Part shown: in pieces, positions 23,276 through 32,622 of the stretch
How positions within the stretch are numbered: the stretch's first letter is position 1
Layout: each line of letters opens with the position of its first letter
Assembly (NCBI GenBank): GCA_051004015.1
Contig: JBPCKT010000093.1
Span: 1 to 43,595 of the forward strand
Direction: 5' to 3'
Length of the DNA stretch: 43,595 nt
Origin: SXOA01 sp051004015
Lineage (GTDB): Bacteria > Planctomycetota > Planctomycetia > Pirellulales > Pirellulaceae
Notes under the pieces: generated by a model
Seen by the model: only the letters and a program-made list of their open reading frames with translations
The model's database searches: none
What the model was told of the DNA's origin: nothing
Translations under genes and position numbers: made by a program

Positions 23276-24271
23276 GTGAACGCCTTCGTCCCCAAGCTCA
23301 CCGCCGCCTTCCCACCATCGTCCTGGCAAGACGTGACGACCCTCGTCGCCGTCTCCGGCGGTGCGGATAGCGTGGCCCTCCTCCGCGGCCTGGCGCATCT
23401 GAAGGGAAGTACCGGCGACGGGCGCATCATCGCCGCTCATTTCAACCATCGGTTGCGGGGCGCGGAGTCCGACGCCGACGAAGCCTTTGTGCGGCAGTTA
23501 GCGAGTGGCCTGAACATCCCGCTCGAAGTCGGCAGCAGCGATGCCCCTACGGATTCCACCGGCGACGGTATCGAAGCCGCTGCCCGCGCCGCCAGATATT
23601 CCTTTCTGACTGAAACGGCCCATCGCGTCGGCGCCCGCTATGTTGTGACCGCCCATACCGCCGACGACCAGGTCGAGACGGTGCTGCACCGCATCCTTCG
23701 CGGAACCGGCATCAGTGGCCTGGCCGGAATTCCGCGAGCCCGGGAACTCTCCCCTGCCGTCGCGCTCGTCCGCCCGCTTCTCGCCATCACGCGAGCAGAG
23801 GTCCTCGCCTACCTTACCTCGCTCTCTCAACCTTTCCGCGAAGACTCCAGCAACGCCTCCTCCGCCTTCACCCGCAACCGCATCCGCCACGAACTGTTGC
23901 CGCTCCTGGAGACCAACTACGCCCCCGCCCTCCGCGCTTCCCTCCTCCGGCTGAGCAAATTGGCGGAAGAGAACCAGGACTATCTGACGGGTGCGCTGGA
24001 GCCGCTGCTGGCGGCGCACGTGCATTCGCGAGGCGACTCCCTGACTCTCGACTGCATTCCCCTCGCTCGGCTCCATCGCCATCTCCTCCGCGAGCTCTTC
24101 CTCCGCATCTGGACCCTCCACCACTGGCCCCAGCAGGACATGACCCTGGAAAAATGGGACCAGCTCGCCACCCTCGTGCGGCAGGCGGCCAACCTCGCCT
24201 CTCCCTGCACTCTTCCCGGCGGCATCCGCGCCCAGCGCGTTGGCGACGAGCTTCACCTCTCACGTCCCTGA
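23276..24271 (+). CDS. tilS: tRNA(Ile)-lysidine synthase
   Basis: 331-residue enzyme that converts cytidine 34 of tRNA-Ile(CAU) to lysidine. Motifs: the ATP-binding P-loop 'SGGADSVALL' (27-36), 'AAHFNHRLRGAESDADEAFV', 'VTAHTADDQVETVLHRILRGTGISGLAGIP' (spread across about residues 122-152) and 'TRNRIRHELLPLLE'. The C-terminal half is divergent but within normal size. The GTG at 23276 was chosen as the only start that precedes 'LVAVSGGADS' in a natural position; the upstream stretch is a repeat region. It lies alone on the plus strand. Confidence 0.95.
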   Translation: MNAFVPKLTAAFPPSSWQDVTTLVAVSGGADSVALLRGLAHLKGSTGDGRIIAAHFNHRLRGAESDADEAFVRQLASGLNIPLEVGSSDAPTDSTGDGIEAAARAARYSFLTETAHRVGARYVVTAHTADDQVETVLHRILRGTGISGLAGIPRARELSPAVALVRPLLAITRAEVLAYLTSLSQPFREDSSNASSAFTRNRIRHELLPLLETNYAPALRASLLRLSKLAEENQDYLTGALEPLLAAHVHSRGDSLTLDCIPLARLHRHLLRELFLRIWTLHHWPQQDMTLEKWDQLATLVRQAANLASPCTLPGGIRAQRVGDELHLSRP

Positions 24272-24415
24272 CCCCTGCCACATCCTCAGGCATCCGCCCA
24301 ATTCCTGCCGCTGCACTCCCCTGCATCAACCGCCGGTCACTCCGCCCCCCATTAGGAGGCCAAATTATTCACTTTTTCGAGCTGTTTTTTGGCGACTTTT
24401 GAGTATTCACTTTGA

Positions 24416-24446
24416 ACGGAACTCGTTATGTATACATATGTTCCGT
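24416..24446. repeat. palindromic AT-rich element
   Basis: Outer arms ACGGAAC (24416-24422) and GTTCCGT (24440-24446) surround an inner perfect palindrome ATGTATACAT (24428-24437). The sequence is clearly richer in A+T than the flanks. Could be an operator or a replication-type element, but no ORF depends on it. Confidence 0.4.
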
Positions 24447-24691
24447 AATTCATTTTCGCCCAAATCCCCATGCGCGGGGCAAAACCGTTATGCACATTTT
24501 GAGAGCGCGAAAGCGAATGCCCGGCCAATCGCCCCTTTCCACCCTGCCCAGCCGCCGAGCAGATCGCTGCCCAGTTCCTCAGCACGGGAAAATTCCACCG
24601 ACGGTCTACCAAATTGCCAAAGAGCGCCGGTCCGGGCGCCACCCATCCCTTCTTCCCATGGAAGAGGCCGGGTGAGCGTCTCACCTTCTGC

Positions 24692-24719
24692 CCCAAATCC
24701 CAAATCCCAAATCCCAAAT
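24692..24719. repeat. tandem heptamer repeat CCCAAAT
   Basis: Four perfect copies of CCCAAAT in 28 bases. The minus strand reads as a repeating 'FGIWDLG' peptide in an open frame, which is a low-complexity artefact. Confidence 0.7.
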
Positions 24720-24973
24720 CGATTTGCTGCCGTCCCTCCCCCCGCGCGCAGCCCCGCCTCGCCCGTCACATCCCTCCACCCCAAGTTGTCAAAGACCCGC
24801 CGGATTCTCGCCGGCCCGAGTAGAACTAATTGTACACTATAGGCTCCCCGTTTCCAAGCCCCCCGGAAAAAAATTTGCCAAACTGCCGGCCCGCACGCAG
24901 GTGGGCGGAAGCATGCTCGCCCGGCACCCATTACACTTGCAATAGTCAATCCCTTCTTTCCAGGAGCCAACTC

Positions 24974-25516
24974 ATGTCGCTGAAAGTTGCGCTGCTCGCT
25001 TGCCTCTTGCCGTTACCCTTGTTGGCCTCGGAGCCCGAGGAGAAAAAGTCGCCCCCCGAGAAAAAGGAGAGGGTAGATCTCCAGGTGGACTGGAGCAAAG
25101 TCCCGCCGGAAAAAATTCTGAGCCTCATCAAGCAATTTGAGGACGATCCACTCAAGGCCAAAACGGATGGCATTGCGGGATTGGTTTTGGACTTTGGCGA
25201 GAAGAGCCAGGATGTCTTCGTGGAGGTGAACCTGTCCCTGCACCCCTACCTGGCACGCAAAGGAAAAAACGACGACGTTCTGCTCGCCGCCTTCATCATC
25301 GGCAATGTCCGCCCCCAAGTGGTCGGCAAAACCACGCAGAAGAACCACTCCCTGGCAGGCCTGAAAATGCTCCTGGCAGTCTATGGCCGACTGCTCAAAG
25401 ACAAGCAAGTCGACTCAATCGCCGAATACGACGCTTGGGCCAAACTGGACGACAAGGGGCTGGAAGAGGTGATCGCCAAGCACACGAAGGCCGAAACGAA
25501 GGAAGAGAAGAAGTAA
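24974..25516 (+). CDS. small exported protein, unknown function
   Basis: 180-residue protein with a signal peptide ('MSLKVALLACLLPLPLLASEP', cut near residue 17) and AGGAG about 7 bases before ATG 24974. After a Lys/Glu-rich linker the mature part reads 'VDLQVDWSKVPPEKILSLIKQ', 'LHPYLARKGKNDDVLLAAFIIGNV' and 'KMLLAVYGRLLKDKQ', suggesting a helical domain. The C-terminus is charged (EVIAKHTKAETKEEKK). No family recognised. It is convergent with the peroxiredoxin gene. Confidence 0.7.
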   Translation: MSLKVALLACLLPLPLLASEPEEKKSPPEKKERVDLQVDWSKVPPEKILSLIKQFEDDPLKAKTDGIAGLVLDFGEKSQDVFVEVNLSLHPYLARKGKNDDVLLAAFIIGNVRPQVVGKTTQKNHSLAGLKMLLAVYGRLLKDKQVDSIAEYDAWAKLDDKGLEEVIAKHTKAETKEEKK

Positions 25517-25668
25517 TCGCATAGGCGAGAGGAGCTGATTGGCGAGGGGATTTGCGGCGTCACTCGCACGCGCGAGCCGTCGCCGGAAAGGCTGGGCCCG
25601 GGCTGGTCCCGTTACACTAACAACAAGATCACTCGGCCGGGTAGGCCCCGCGCGGAAGCAGGATTGCG

Positions 25669-26331
25669 TTACTTCGCATCCAGGACAAGCTTCAGGACTT
25701 CCTCCGCGTCGCGGAGAGGATCGACATTTTCCCGGCAGGCCAGGACTTTGCCATCGCTCCCGATAATGAAGGTCCAGCGGGCGAGCGTCGCGGGGCGGGT
25801 GATGATCACGGACTTGCCTCGCTCATCCATGAGGGCCTTGCCGTCGGCGCCGCGCGTGCGAACCTTTTGCCCCGCCGCAACAGGAACTCCCAGCGAGCTG
25901 GCCAGCTTCCCGTTCGGATCCGCCAACAAGGTCTGCGGCAGCTTGAAAGTCTCCTTGAAGAGCTTGTGAGTAGCTACGTCATCACCGCTCACGCCAACCA
26001 CCTCCGCGCCCGCTTCGCGGAACTTCTCCACCAGCTCCTGGAACTTCTGCGCCTGCTTGATGCAGCCGCCAGTAAAGTCGCCGGGATAGAAATAGATAAC
26101 CAGCGGCCCCTTGCCGGCGCGGCCCGTCGATTTCCAGGCATTTCCCTGCTCATCCACAGCTTCCAACTCCGGTAAAGCATCGCCGACGGCTGGACCCTTG
26201 GTAATTACCTCGGCTTTGGCCGCTTGCTCCTCGGCAAAACCTGCTCCGCCAGGTCTGCAAAGGACACTCGCAACAACCAGCAGTCCCAACCTTACCGAAA
26301 CGCCTGGGAACCACAAAATTGGAAGCGCCAT
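25669..26331 (-). CDS. peroxiredoxin (AhpC/TSA, BCP-like), exported
   Basis: 220-residue thiol peroxidase. Signal peptide-like start (residues 1-32, 'VRLGLLVVASVLCR') followed by the thioredoxin-fold domain. The catalytic motif is 'YPGDFTGGC' with the peroxidatic Cys at residue 90 and Thr87, matching the family's PXXXTXXC. The second conserved element, an Arg in 'TRPATLARWTFII', also fits. No resolving Cys sits where 2-Cys proteins have it, so this is probably a 1-Cys or atypical BCP type. Role: reduction of hydrogen peroxide or organic peroxides outside the cytoplasm. GGAGG lies about 9 bases before ATG 26331. Confidence 0.88.
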   Translation of the reverse strand: MALPILWFPGVSVRLGLLVVASVLCRPGGAGFAEEQAAKAEVITKGPAVGDALPELEAVDEQGNAWKSTGRAGKGPLVIYFYPGDFTGGCIKQAQKFQELVEKFREAGAEVVGVSGDDVATHKLFKETFKLPQTLLADPNGKLASSLGVPVAAGQKVRTRGADGKALMDERGKSVIITRPATLARWTFIIGSDGKVLACRENVDPLRDAEEVLKLVLDAK

Positions 26332-26465
26332 AACAGATCCCTCCCAGAAAAATGAGGTTTTGGGAAGCAGCGTGCTTCACCTGGAAGTAGAGACGGCAAT
26401 CACGCGGCGGGACAGCGCGCTGGAAGGCCAAAATCTTCCAAGAAGCGACGGAAGTTTACCGAATG

Positions 26466-29400
26466 TCATAGTCCCTCGTCCTCGAGTCCCGCTTGCCGCA
26501 AGATTTCATGGAATTCGCTGCGCGTCCGCAGGGTTTCCAAATGGACCGATGTTTTCAGATGGTTGCCGTCCTTGTAACCGAGCGCGAGAGCATCTTTTAC
26601 GGCGGTCAACCCCTTTTGTCCATAACTGTCGGCCAGGGCGGGATCGGTTTTGGCAGCTTCGGCGGCGCGGGACCAAACTTCGGCCAGATCGACAAGAGAA
26701 CGAGCCGGCAATTTGGCGGCTGAGAGAGCTTCGGCTTCCTGGGCGGCTTTGTCGTGCTCTCCGGCGCAAGCCCAGGCGAGCGCCCTGCGCCAACGCAGAG
26801 CCGTAGCGCCGGGCTCAATTCCTAACCCCATTCCCAGCTCAAACTCGCGACCCGCCTCGGCATATCGCGATAGCTGAAAAAGCGATTCGGCCCGTCCTTG
26901 ATAGGCGTTGAAGAGGTAGCGGCTGGCGGTGGGATTCTTTGCAGCCAGCGGCTGGAGAGTCTGGATTGATTTCTCATACCACGGCAGCCCCTTTTCCGGC
27001 TCCTTCCTTCCGATAAAGAATAAATGCCCCATATTGCAGTAGCTCCCTCCCAAGTCCACGGCATACACCGCATCATTTTTGTTCTGAGCGGCAAGCTTTT
27101 CGCGAAGGGTCGTGGCCTTTTCATAGAGGGGCTGTGTCTCGTCGTACCGGCCACGATTCAAATAGAAAATGCCCAGCTCGTTGACGGCGACGCCATATTC
27201 ACGCTGCTCCGCGACGGAGGCTCGCGGCCCCGCCAGTTGCTCGAAAAGCGGCAAAGCCTTTTGGAAGGCAGCTTCGGCCTGGTCATGCTGCGATAGCGAT
27301 TTATGGCGCTGCGCCTGTTCCATGTAATGCCGGCCCAGGTCGCGCTGGTAATAAGAGTTTTGGGGCGCTTCCAGGATTAGCTGCTCGAGGATCGCCTGCG
27401 TCCGAGCAATCGCCGCGTCAGCTTCCGCGCCTTGGGCAACTCCGGCGAGGTATTTGCCTAGCCGCCCGGTCTGACGCGCCAGTTCATGTCGATAGGCTGG
27501 CGCCCATGGAAAGAGCTGCGCGAGCTGTTCGGTCTGCGCGACGGTCCGCTGTTGGGCCGCCAGCGCGTCGTCGCGTTTGCCAAGTTGTTGGTGCGTGTCC
27601 GCCAACTCCGCCCGGATGGAAATGAGCTGAGTGCGCAGCGTGGCGAGCTGCGGGTGCTTCTCGATCAGCGGCATCAGTACATCAATCGCCTGCTGGAAAA
27701 GGACCGGCGCGGCGTCCGGCCGGGTTCGGCGCATCAGCCGGGCGAGCTGGATTTGTCCCGTCGTCAGATTCAGAGCGCCGGCCGGAGAGTCCGGCGTCTC
27801 CTTCTGCAATTGTTCGAGGACAGCAAGTCCTCGCCGGCCGATCTCCTCGGCGGAGTTCTGGCCGGGAGCAGAGGGGGCGTTCAGCGATTGGTTGAGGAGC
27901 GTCCACGCCAGGTCATCCGAAAGGGTCCGGAGATTCGGCGATTCCGACGCCAGCCGCTGGCGCAGCTCCGTCGACAGTTTTCGGGCTTCGGCGGCGCGCG
28001 GGGGCTGTCCATTATTCCGCTGAAACTGTTCCCAGTCTTCGTGAGCAGCGGCCAACTCGACTTGATAGCGGAGGTTCTTGGGCTCCGCGCCAACGATTTG
28101 CTCGCGCAAGTGGAGTGCCTCCTGCAGCGCCTTCCGAGCGGCCGGCCGGTCGTTCGCGCTCAGGAGCAGTCGTCCTTCGTCCTGGCGGCGGAAAGCCAGA
28201 TCTCGCCACAGCTCGTGGGGCCGAGGTTCTGCATTCAAGAGCGATACATTTCCGCTACCATCGGTGACGGCAATCTCATGGCCATCGCGGCTGATCGAAA
28301 CACCGTGCGTGGTACCGCGACCCAAGGGAAGCGTGAGCAGCTCCTGGCCGAGGGCCAGATCCCAGAACCGCAGCCCCCGATCCGTGGTAACGGCCATGCG
28401 GGAACTGTCCGGTGTAAATGCAATGCCATAGACAGCATGCGGCTGGTCGGGAATGCGGAACGCATCCTGGTTCGTTGTTAGATCCCACACCCGCACAAAG
28501 CCGTCCCTGCGTTCGCGATGTAATTGCAAGTATCCTTCCGGCGAATTCATGAAGCCGAATCCGCAGGGCAACTGGCCGTTGGTGCCCACAACTCCCAGAC
28601 GTTTGCCGTCGGGGGTCAAAGCGATTTGGAATACGATGCCGCTTTGGGTAAGATCGTCGCCGACTTGCTGCCAGTTGTTCGTGTCCCAGATACGCACGGC
28701 CTTGTCAGTTCCCGCGGTGACAACCTGACGGCCATCCGCGCGGAACGCGACGGAAGTGGCCCGGCCCTGATGCGCCGTCCAGGAGTAAACCTCGTCCCCC
28801 GTTTCGACATTCCAGATAGTCACCGTCCCATCGGATGAGGTTGAGGCCACCCATTTTCCGTCCTGGCTGAAAGCCACCGCATGAGCCTCCGCCCTGTGCC
28901 GGAGTACTTGCAACTCGCGTCCGGTGGCTGAATCCCAAAGGCGCACTGTCTTGTCCCGGCTCGCGGAGGCGAGGATCTTGTCTTGGCGGCCAAACGCCAG
29001 CCCGCAGACAAAATCCTCGTGCCCTGGCAATGCCAGGAGCTCTTTGCCCGTGGCGGCCTCCCAGAGGATGATCGACTTGTCTTCGCTCGCCGTCGCAATG
29101 AGCTTGCCGTCGCCACTGTGCTGAATTCCCCAAACACTTTTATTATGGCCGGAGAGCAGCCGCGCGGCTGGGCCGGAGGATGCATGCCAGACCCGCACTT
29201 CGCCAGAAGTCACCCCCTTGCCCCTGGTCATGACGGCAAAACCAAAGTGATTGAATTGTCCTGAACCCCATGTGGCGGTGAGCAAGTATTCGCCATCCGG
29301 ACTGAATGCCGCGGCACAAAAACCCAGGCTGGCGTGCCGGACCGAATAGAGCTCTCGCCCACTTGGCGCGTCCCAGACCTTGACGGAGCGGTCGTTGCTG

Positions 29401-31700
29401 GCGGATGCGAGAGTGCGAGAATCGCGATGGAAAGAAAGGCTGTGAACGTATTCAGCATGGGCCTGAATCGTGCGGGCAATCACCTTCTGCTGCATGTCCC
29501 AGATCGTGATGACTCCTTGGAGATTACCCAGCGCAAGCCATTTTCCGTCGGAGCTAAACGCCAGGCATTGGTTGCTCGCGGTGGGGGGCGGCGACATCGG
29601 GAATGCCGGCTCGCCCGTTTCGACATGGAAAGCCCCGCCAGCTCCCGCGGCCACGACGAATTTTCCATCGGGAGTGAAAGCGATGTCCTCCAGCGTTCCA
29701 GTTTCTGACGGAAACGACTTTAGGGGGCGCCCCGACTCGATATCCAACAGCTCGATATGCACTTGCTTGGGATCGGCCGTGACGCCGACGGCCAGACTCT
29801 TGCTGTCCGGGCTAAATGCCAACTTGCTGGCGGCTTTCATCGCGGCAAAGAGCTGGCGGCCATCTTTCGCGTCCCACACCGAAACCTGGCCATGCACAAT
29901 TCCTTGGCCTCGGTCCCAATGCGAGCCGGCCGCCGCGACGCGAGTTCCATCCGGGCTGAACGCCAGCGCAGTAACATTGGCGTTGTGCCCCCGCAAAATG
30001 GCCACATCATTGCCGCTCGGCAGTTCGACAAGTCGGATCGTCCCGTCGTCAGGAAAGACTGCCAGGGTTCGCCCGTCGGGCGAAAACGGCGAGACCGACC
30101 CTTGACCCACATAGCCGCGAGTGAAGAACAATCCCGCCGGATTGCACTGGCGCTTCAGGTATCGCCATTCCCAGCCGCGTAGCTTGCCGGGTCCGCACTC
30201 CTCCAGAATAGCATTGGCCTGAGGCAAGTCATTGGCTGCCAGATGCTGAAAGACGAGGTTGACGCCTCTAGCATAGGTCGCGCCCTGCTCGCGGACAATT
30301 GATTCCCGCAGAGTGGCATTGGTCGCTGTCAGCCTGGATTGGACCTGTTGTTCTTTCGTAAGCGAATCCCGCAGTTTCCGATTGGACCCGTCGAGATCGG
30401 TAAGAGCGGTTGTCTTTGCCGTGAGTGCCTCTTTAGTCTGGTTTTGTTGCACGCTCAGGTCCGATAGCGCCTGGGTCCGCGCGCTCAACGCGTCGTTGAC
30501 CAGAACATTACTGACAATCAGGACGGCAATTGCCAGGGCGAGTGCCAGCGACGTGATGGCCGCGAGCGATGCCACCACGGGTTTTCGCCGGCACCACCGC
30601 CAGACTCGTGCTGGCCGGCTGATAGGACGCGCCAGAATGGGCTCGCCGCGCAGGTAGCGTCCCAGATCGTCGGCCAGTAGTTGCGCGGAGCCGTACCGCC
30701 GCCGAGGTTCTTTTTCGAGGCACTTCAGACAGATCGTTTCCAGGTCCCGGGGCAGCCTGGGATTGAGCAGACGGGGGCGGACCGGCTCGTCGTGCTGGAC
30801 CTGGCGGAGGGTTTCGGCGACGTTCTCGCTGCGGAACGGTGGGCGGCCGGTGACGAGTTCGTAGAGGATGGCTCCCAGGGCATAGATGTCGGTGGCCGGG
30901 CCGATGATCGCGTGCTGGGCGGCGGCTTGTTCGGGGGACATGTAGCTCGGCGTCCCCAACACCTGGCCGGTCATCGTCAGGTCGCTTTCCCCTTCCACTC
31001 GTTTGGCCAGGCCGAAGTCCGTGATTCGCACCCGTCCGCTGGCATCAATCAGGACGTTGGATGGCTTCATGTCCCGGTGAAGAACTTTTCTCCCGTGGGC
31101 ATATTCCAGGACCAGCGCCATATCCCGCACGTATTCCGCGGCTTGGGCCATGGGCAGCGGCTTCTCGCGCACGGCCTGGGCCAGATTTTGGCCATCGATG
31201 TACTCCATCGAGTAGTAATGCTGCCCGTCCTGCACGCCGACCTCATAAATCCCCACCACTCCCGGATGATGCAGATTTGCCGCCGCTTCGGCTTCCGCCT
31301 GAAATCGCTTGACGTCGGACTCATTGGCAAGCTGTCCGGCCAGAATCATCTTCACAGCGACAATGCGATTGAGCGAGGTCTGCCTAGCCTTGTAGACGAC
31401 TCCCATGCCGCCGTGGGCGATCTCTTCCAGAATCTCGTAGTCGCCGAAGTAGCGCAGCTTGCTGGGAGTTCCATTGCGAGATGTCGGGATCGCCGCCACT
31501 CCCACCAGCCGCTGCATCCGTATCTGGTTGCCGAAGAACTCACGCAGGTCATCCGCCAGGTCTGGATGGGCCGCGAGCAAGGCCTGTTGATCCACTGGCG
31601 CGCCCTGCTCCGCCTGGCGCAGATACTTCGCCAGTACCTGCTCCAGACGCTCGTTGCGGGAGAGTTCGGAAGGAATGTGGGCTTGGGTTTCGTCGGACAT
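26466..31700 (-). CDS. giant Ser/Thr kinase with WD40 and TPR repeats
   Basis: 1744-residue membrane kinase. Residues 1-85: helical head similar to sigma-linked kinases of this phylum. Residues 86-350: protein kinase domain with 'IAHGGMGVVYKA' (94-105), the catalytic K117, 'HRDMKPSN' (D210 catalytic base) and DFG (228-230); all are intact. One transmembrane helix at about 374-400. Residues 401-520 include a coiled coil. Residues 540-1180 hold about a dozen WD40 repeats ('ILRGHNANVTALAFSPDG' style), and 1190-1740 are TPR-like helical repeats. It lies 20 bases after the sigma factor gene on the same strand, so they are almost certainly one operon. The sensed ligand is unknown. Confidence 0.93.
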   Translation of the reverse strand: MSDETQAHIPSELSRNERLEQVLAKYLRQAEQGAPVDQQALLAAHPDLADDLREFFGNQIRMQRLVGVAAIPTSRNGTPSKLRYFGDYEILEEIAHGGMGVVYKARQTSLNRIVAVKMILAGQLANESDVKRFQAEAEAAANLHHPGVVGIYEVGVQDGQHYYSMEYIDGQNLAQAVREKPLPMAQAAEYVRDMALVLEYAHGRKVLHRDMKPSNVLIDASGRVRITDFGLAKRVEGESDLTMTGQVLGTPSYMSPEQAAAQHAIIGPATDIYALGAILYELVTGRPPFRSENVAETLRQVQHDEPVRPRLLNPRLPRDLETICLKCLEKEPRRRYGSAQLLADDLGRYLRGEPILARPISRPARVWRWCRRKPVVASLAAITSLALALAIAVLIVSNVLVNDALSARTQALSDLSVQQNQTKEALTAKTTALTDLDGSNRKLRDSLTKEQQVQSRLTATNATLRESIVREQGATYARGVNLVFQHLAANDLPQANAILEECGPGKLRGWEWRYLKRQCNPAGLFFTRGYVGQGSVSPFSPDGRTLAVFPDDGTIRLVELPSGNDVAILRGHNANVTALAFSPDGTRVAAAGSHWDRGQGIVHGQVSVWDAKDGRQLFAAMKAASKLAFSPDSKSLAVGVTADPKQVHIELLDIESGRPLKSFPSETGTLEDIAFTPDGKFVVAAGAGGAFHVETGEPAFPMSPPPTASNQCLAFSSDGKWLALGNLQGVITIWDMQQKVIARTIQAHAEYVHSLSFHRDSRTLASASNDRSVKVWDAPSGRELYSVRHASLGFCAAAFSPDGEYLLTATWGSGQFNHFGFAVMTRGKGVTSGEVRVWHASSGPAARLLSGHNKSVWGIQHSGDGKLIATASEDKSIILWEAATGKELLALPGHEDFVCGLAFGRQDKILASASRDKTVRLWDSATGRELQVLRHRAEAHAVAFSQDGKWVASTSSDGTVTIWNVETGDEVYSWTAHQGRATSVAFRADGRQVVTAGTDKAVRIWDTNNWQQVGDDLTQSGIVFQIALTPDGKRLGVVGTNGQLPCGFGFMNSPEGYLQLHRERRDGFVRVWDLTTNQDAFRIPDQPHAVYGIAFTPDSSRMAVTTDRGLRFWDLALGQELLTLPLGRGTTHGVSISRDGHEIAVTDGSGNVSLLNAEPRPHELWRDLAFRRQDEGRLLLSANDRPAARKALQEALHLREQIVGAEPKNLRYQVELAAAHEDWEQFQRNNGQPPRAAEARKLSTELRQRLASESPNLRTLSDDLAWTLLNQSLNAPSAPGQNSAEEIGRRGLAVLEQLQKETPDSPAGALNLTTGQIQLARLMRRTRPDAAPVLFQQAIDVLMPLIEKHPQLATLRTQLISIRAELADTHQQLGKRDDALAAQQRTVAQTEQLAQLFPWAPAYRHELARQTGRLGKYLAGVAQGAEADAAIARTQAILEQLILEAPQNSYYQRDLGRHYMEQAQRHKSLSQHDQAEAAFQKALPLFEQLAGPRASVAEQREYGVAVNELGIFYLNRGRYDETQPLYEKATTLREKLAAQNKNDAVYAVDLGGSYCNMGHLFFIGRKEPEKGLPWYEKSIQTLQPLAAKNPTASRYLFNAYQGRAESLFQLSRYAEAGREFELGMGLGIEPGATALRWRRALAWACAGEHDKAAQEAEALSAAKLPARSLVDLAEVWSRAAEAAKTDPALADSYGQKGLTAVKDALALGYKDGNHLKTSVHLETLRTRSEFHEILRQAGLEDEGL

Positions 31701-31720
31701 AAATCTTTTCAGGAGCTTTG

Positions 31721-32290
31721 TTATCGCCCGCTGCTCGGCTCTTCGAGCAGCTCTCTCAGTCGTTTCATCCCTCGATGCAGCAGTCCCGCGACAGCCGCCT
31801 CCGTCCGCTGCAGTTGGGCGGCGACTTCCGCCAGGGTGGCTCCTTGCAGATGGTGCAGGACCACTGCCTCTCGCTGGGCGTCGGGAAGTTGCGCCAGTGC
31901 GTCGGCCATGCCGACCAGTTCTTCCTCCCGCGAAACCTGCTGGCTGGGACTGGTTTGAACCGCGGCCAAACAGACCTGGGCCCGTGAGAACGAGCCGTCC
32001 ACCTCCGCCTCCAGCGGCACTTCGCGATGCACATCCCGTTTGAGCCGCCGCCGATGGCGATAGGCGTCAATCACCTCCCGCCGCAAGATTTGCTTGAGCC
32101 AGGCCGCCAGCTCCGCCGGCGATTGCCCGCGAAAATCGGCCCGCTGGGCATGGGCCGCCAGCATCGTCTTCTGCACCAGGTCCGAAGCCTCGTCGCCCCC
32201 CATCTTGTCGTGCGACCGTGCCAGCAGCAGCAGGTACGTTCGGTAGCGCTGCAAATCCAGCGGCGAAGAAGGGGTCGAAAGTGTTTCCAT
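31721..32290 (-). CDS. ECF-type RNA polymerase sigma factor
   Basis: 189-residue sigma-70 family protein of the planctomycete extracytoplasmic-function type. Region 2 reads 'DEASDLVQKTMLAAHAQ' and 'LAAWLKQILRREVIDAYRHRRR' and region 4 ends in 'LPDAQREAVVLHHLQGATLAEVAAQLQRTEAAVAGLLHRGMKRL', the HTH that binds the -35 element. The ATG at 32290 was chosen; an in-frame GTG at 32323 would add 11 residues but has no ribosome site. It precedes a giant kinase gene by 20 bases, a pairing known in this phylum where the kinase probably controls sigma-dependent transcription. No anti-sigma gene is next to it. Confidence 0.93.
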   Translation of the reverse strand: METLSTPSSPLDLQRYRTYLLLLARSHDKMGGDEASDLVQKTMLAAHAQRADFRGQSPAELAAWLKQILRREVIDAYRHRRRLKRDVHREVPLEAEVDGSFSRAQVCLAAVQTSPSQQVSREEELVGMADALAQLPDAQREAVVLHHLQGATLAEVAAQLQRTEAAVAGLLHRGMKRLRELLEEPSSGR

Positions 32291-32415
32291 TCCGGCCTGC
32301 CCTTGCAGGGATTCCTGCTCCACGAAGTCGTTTCATTATGAAGGTTGAAGCCGCCTCAAAGCCAGCGAAAACTCAGGGTGAGACTGAGATTTCGCAGTGT
32401 TGGTGCCACCGCCAA

Positions 32416-32622
32416 TTACATGTCCCAAGCCCCCAGGGAGCACCAGACTCGATCCTCATCCTGCCTGTAAAACGCCTGCTCTTCAATCTCCAAGTCGAAA
32501 TCCGCCACGGTTGACGCCGATGTGCCTGGATGAACCATGGCCTGGTCGTTCACCGGCGATAGCTCGCCGAGCGACAAATGAAAATCAAAACCTGTAGGAA
32601 CTGCGTAGGGGGATGCGACCAT
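32416..32622 (-). CDS. small acidic protein upstream of sigma factor
   Basis: 68-residue protein, rich in Asp/Glu, with no signal peptide or membrane segment. It ends 'EIEEQAFYRQDEDRVWCSLGAWDM'-like (positions 45-68 in two parts: 'EIEEQAFYRQDED' and 'RVWCSLGAWDM'). AAGGA lies 7-8 bases before the ATG at 32622, so expression is plausible. It points in the same direction as the sigma-kinase operon, ending about 125 bases before the sigma start. Its role is unknown: a short peptide or regulator are possible. Medium confidence because the length is small. Confidence 0.5.
   Translation of the reverse strand: MVASPYAVPTGFDFHLSLGELSPVNDQAMVHPGTSASTVADFDLEIEEQAFYRQDEDRVWCSLGAWDM

Larger units (their letters stand above)
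24272..24973. other. intergenic region with AT-rich patch and micro-repeats
   Basis: Long non-coding stretch of 700 bases. An AT-rich patch (24358-24480) carries a palindrome cluster and a duplicated TATTCACTTT word; further right, four tandem CCCAAAT units (24692-24719). The rest is GC-rich without a clear gene. Candidate frames on both strands are low-complexity products of these repeats. Confidence 0.5.

Noticed and set aside
24352..24717. Minus-strand frame of 121 codons ending in a basic tail
   Set aside because: It reads through the CCCAAAT repeats and AT-rich palindrome, lacks a ribosome site and resembles no family.
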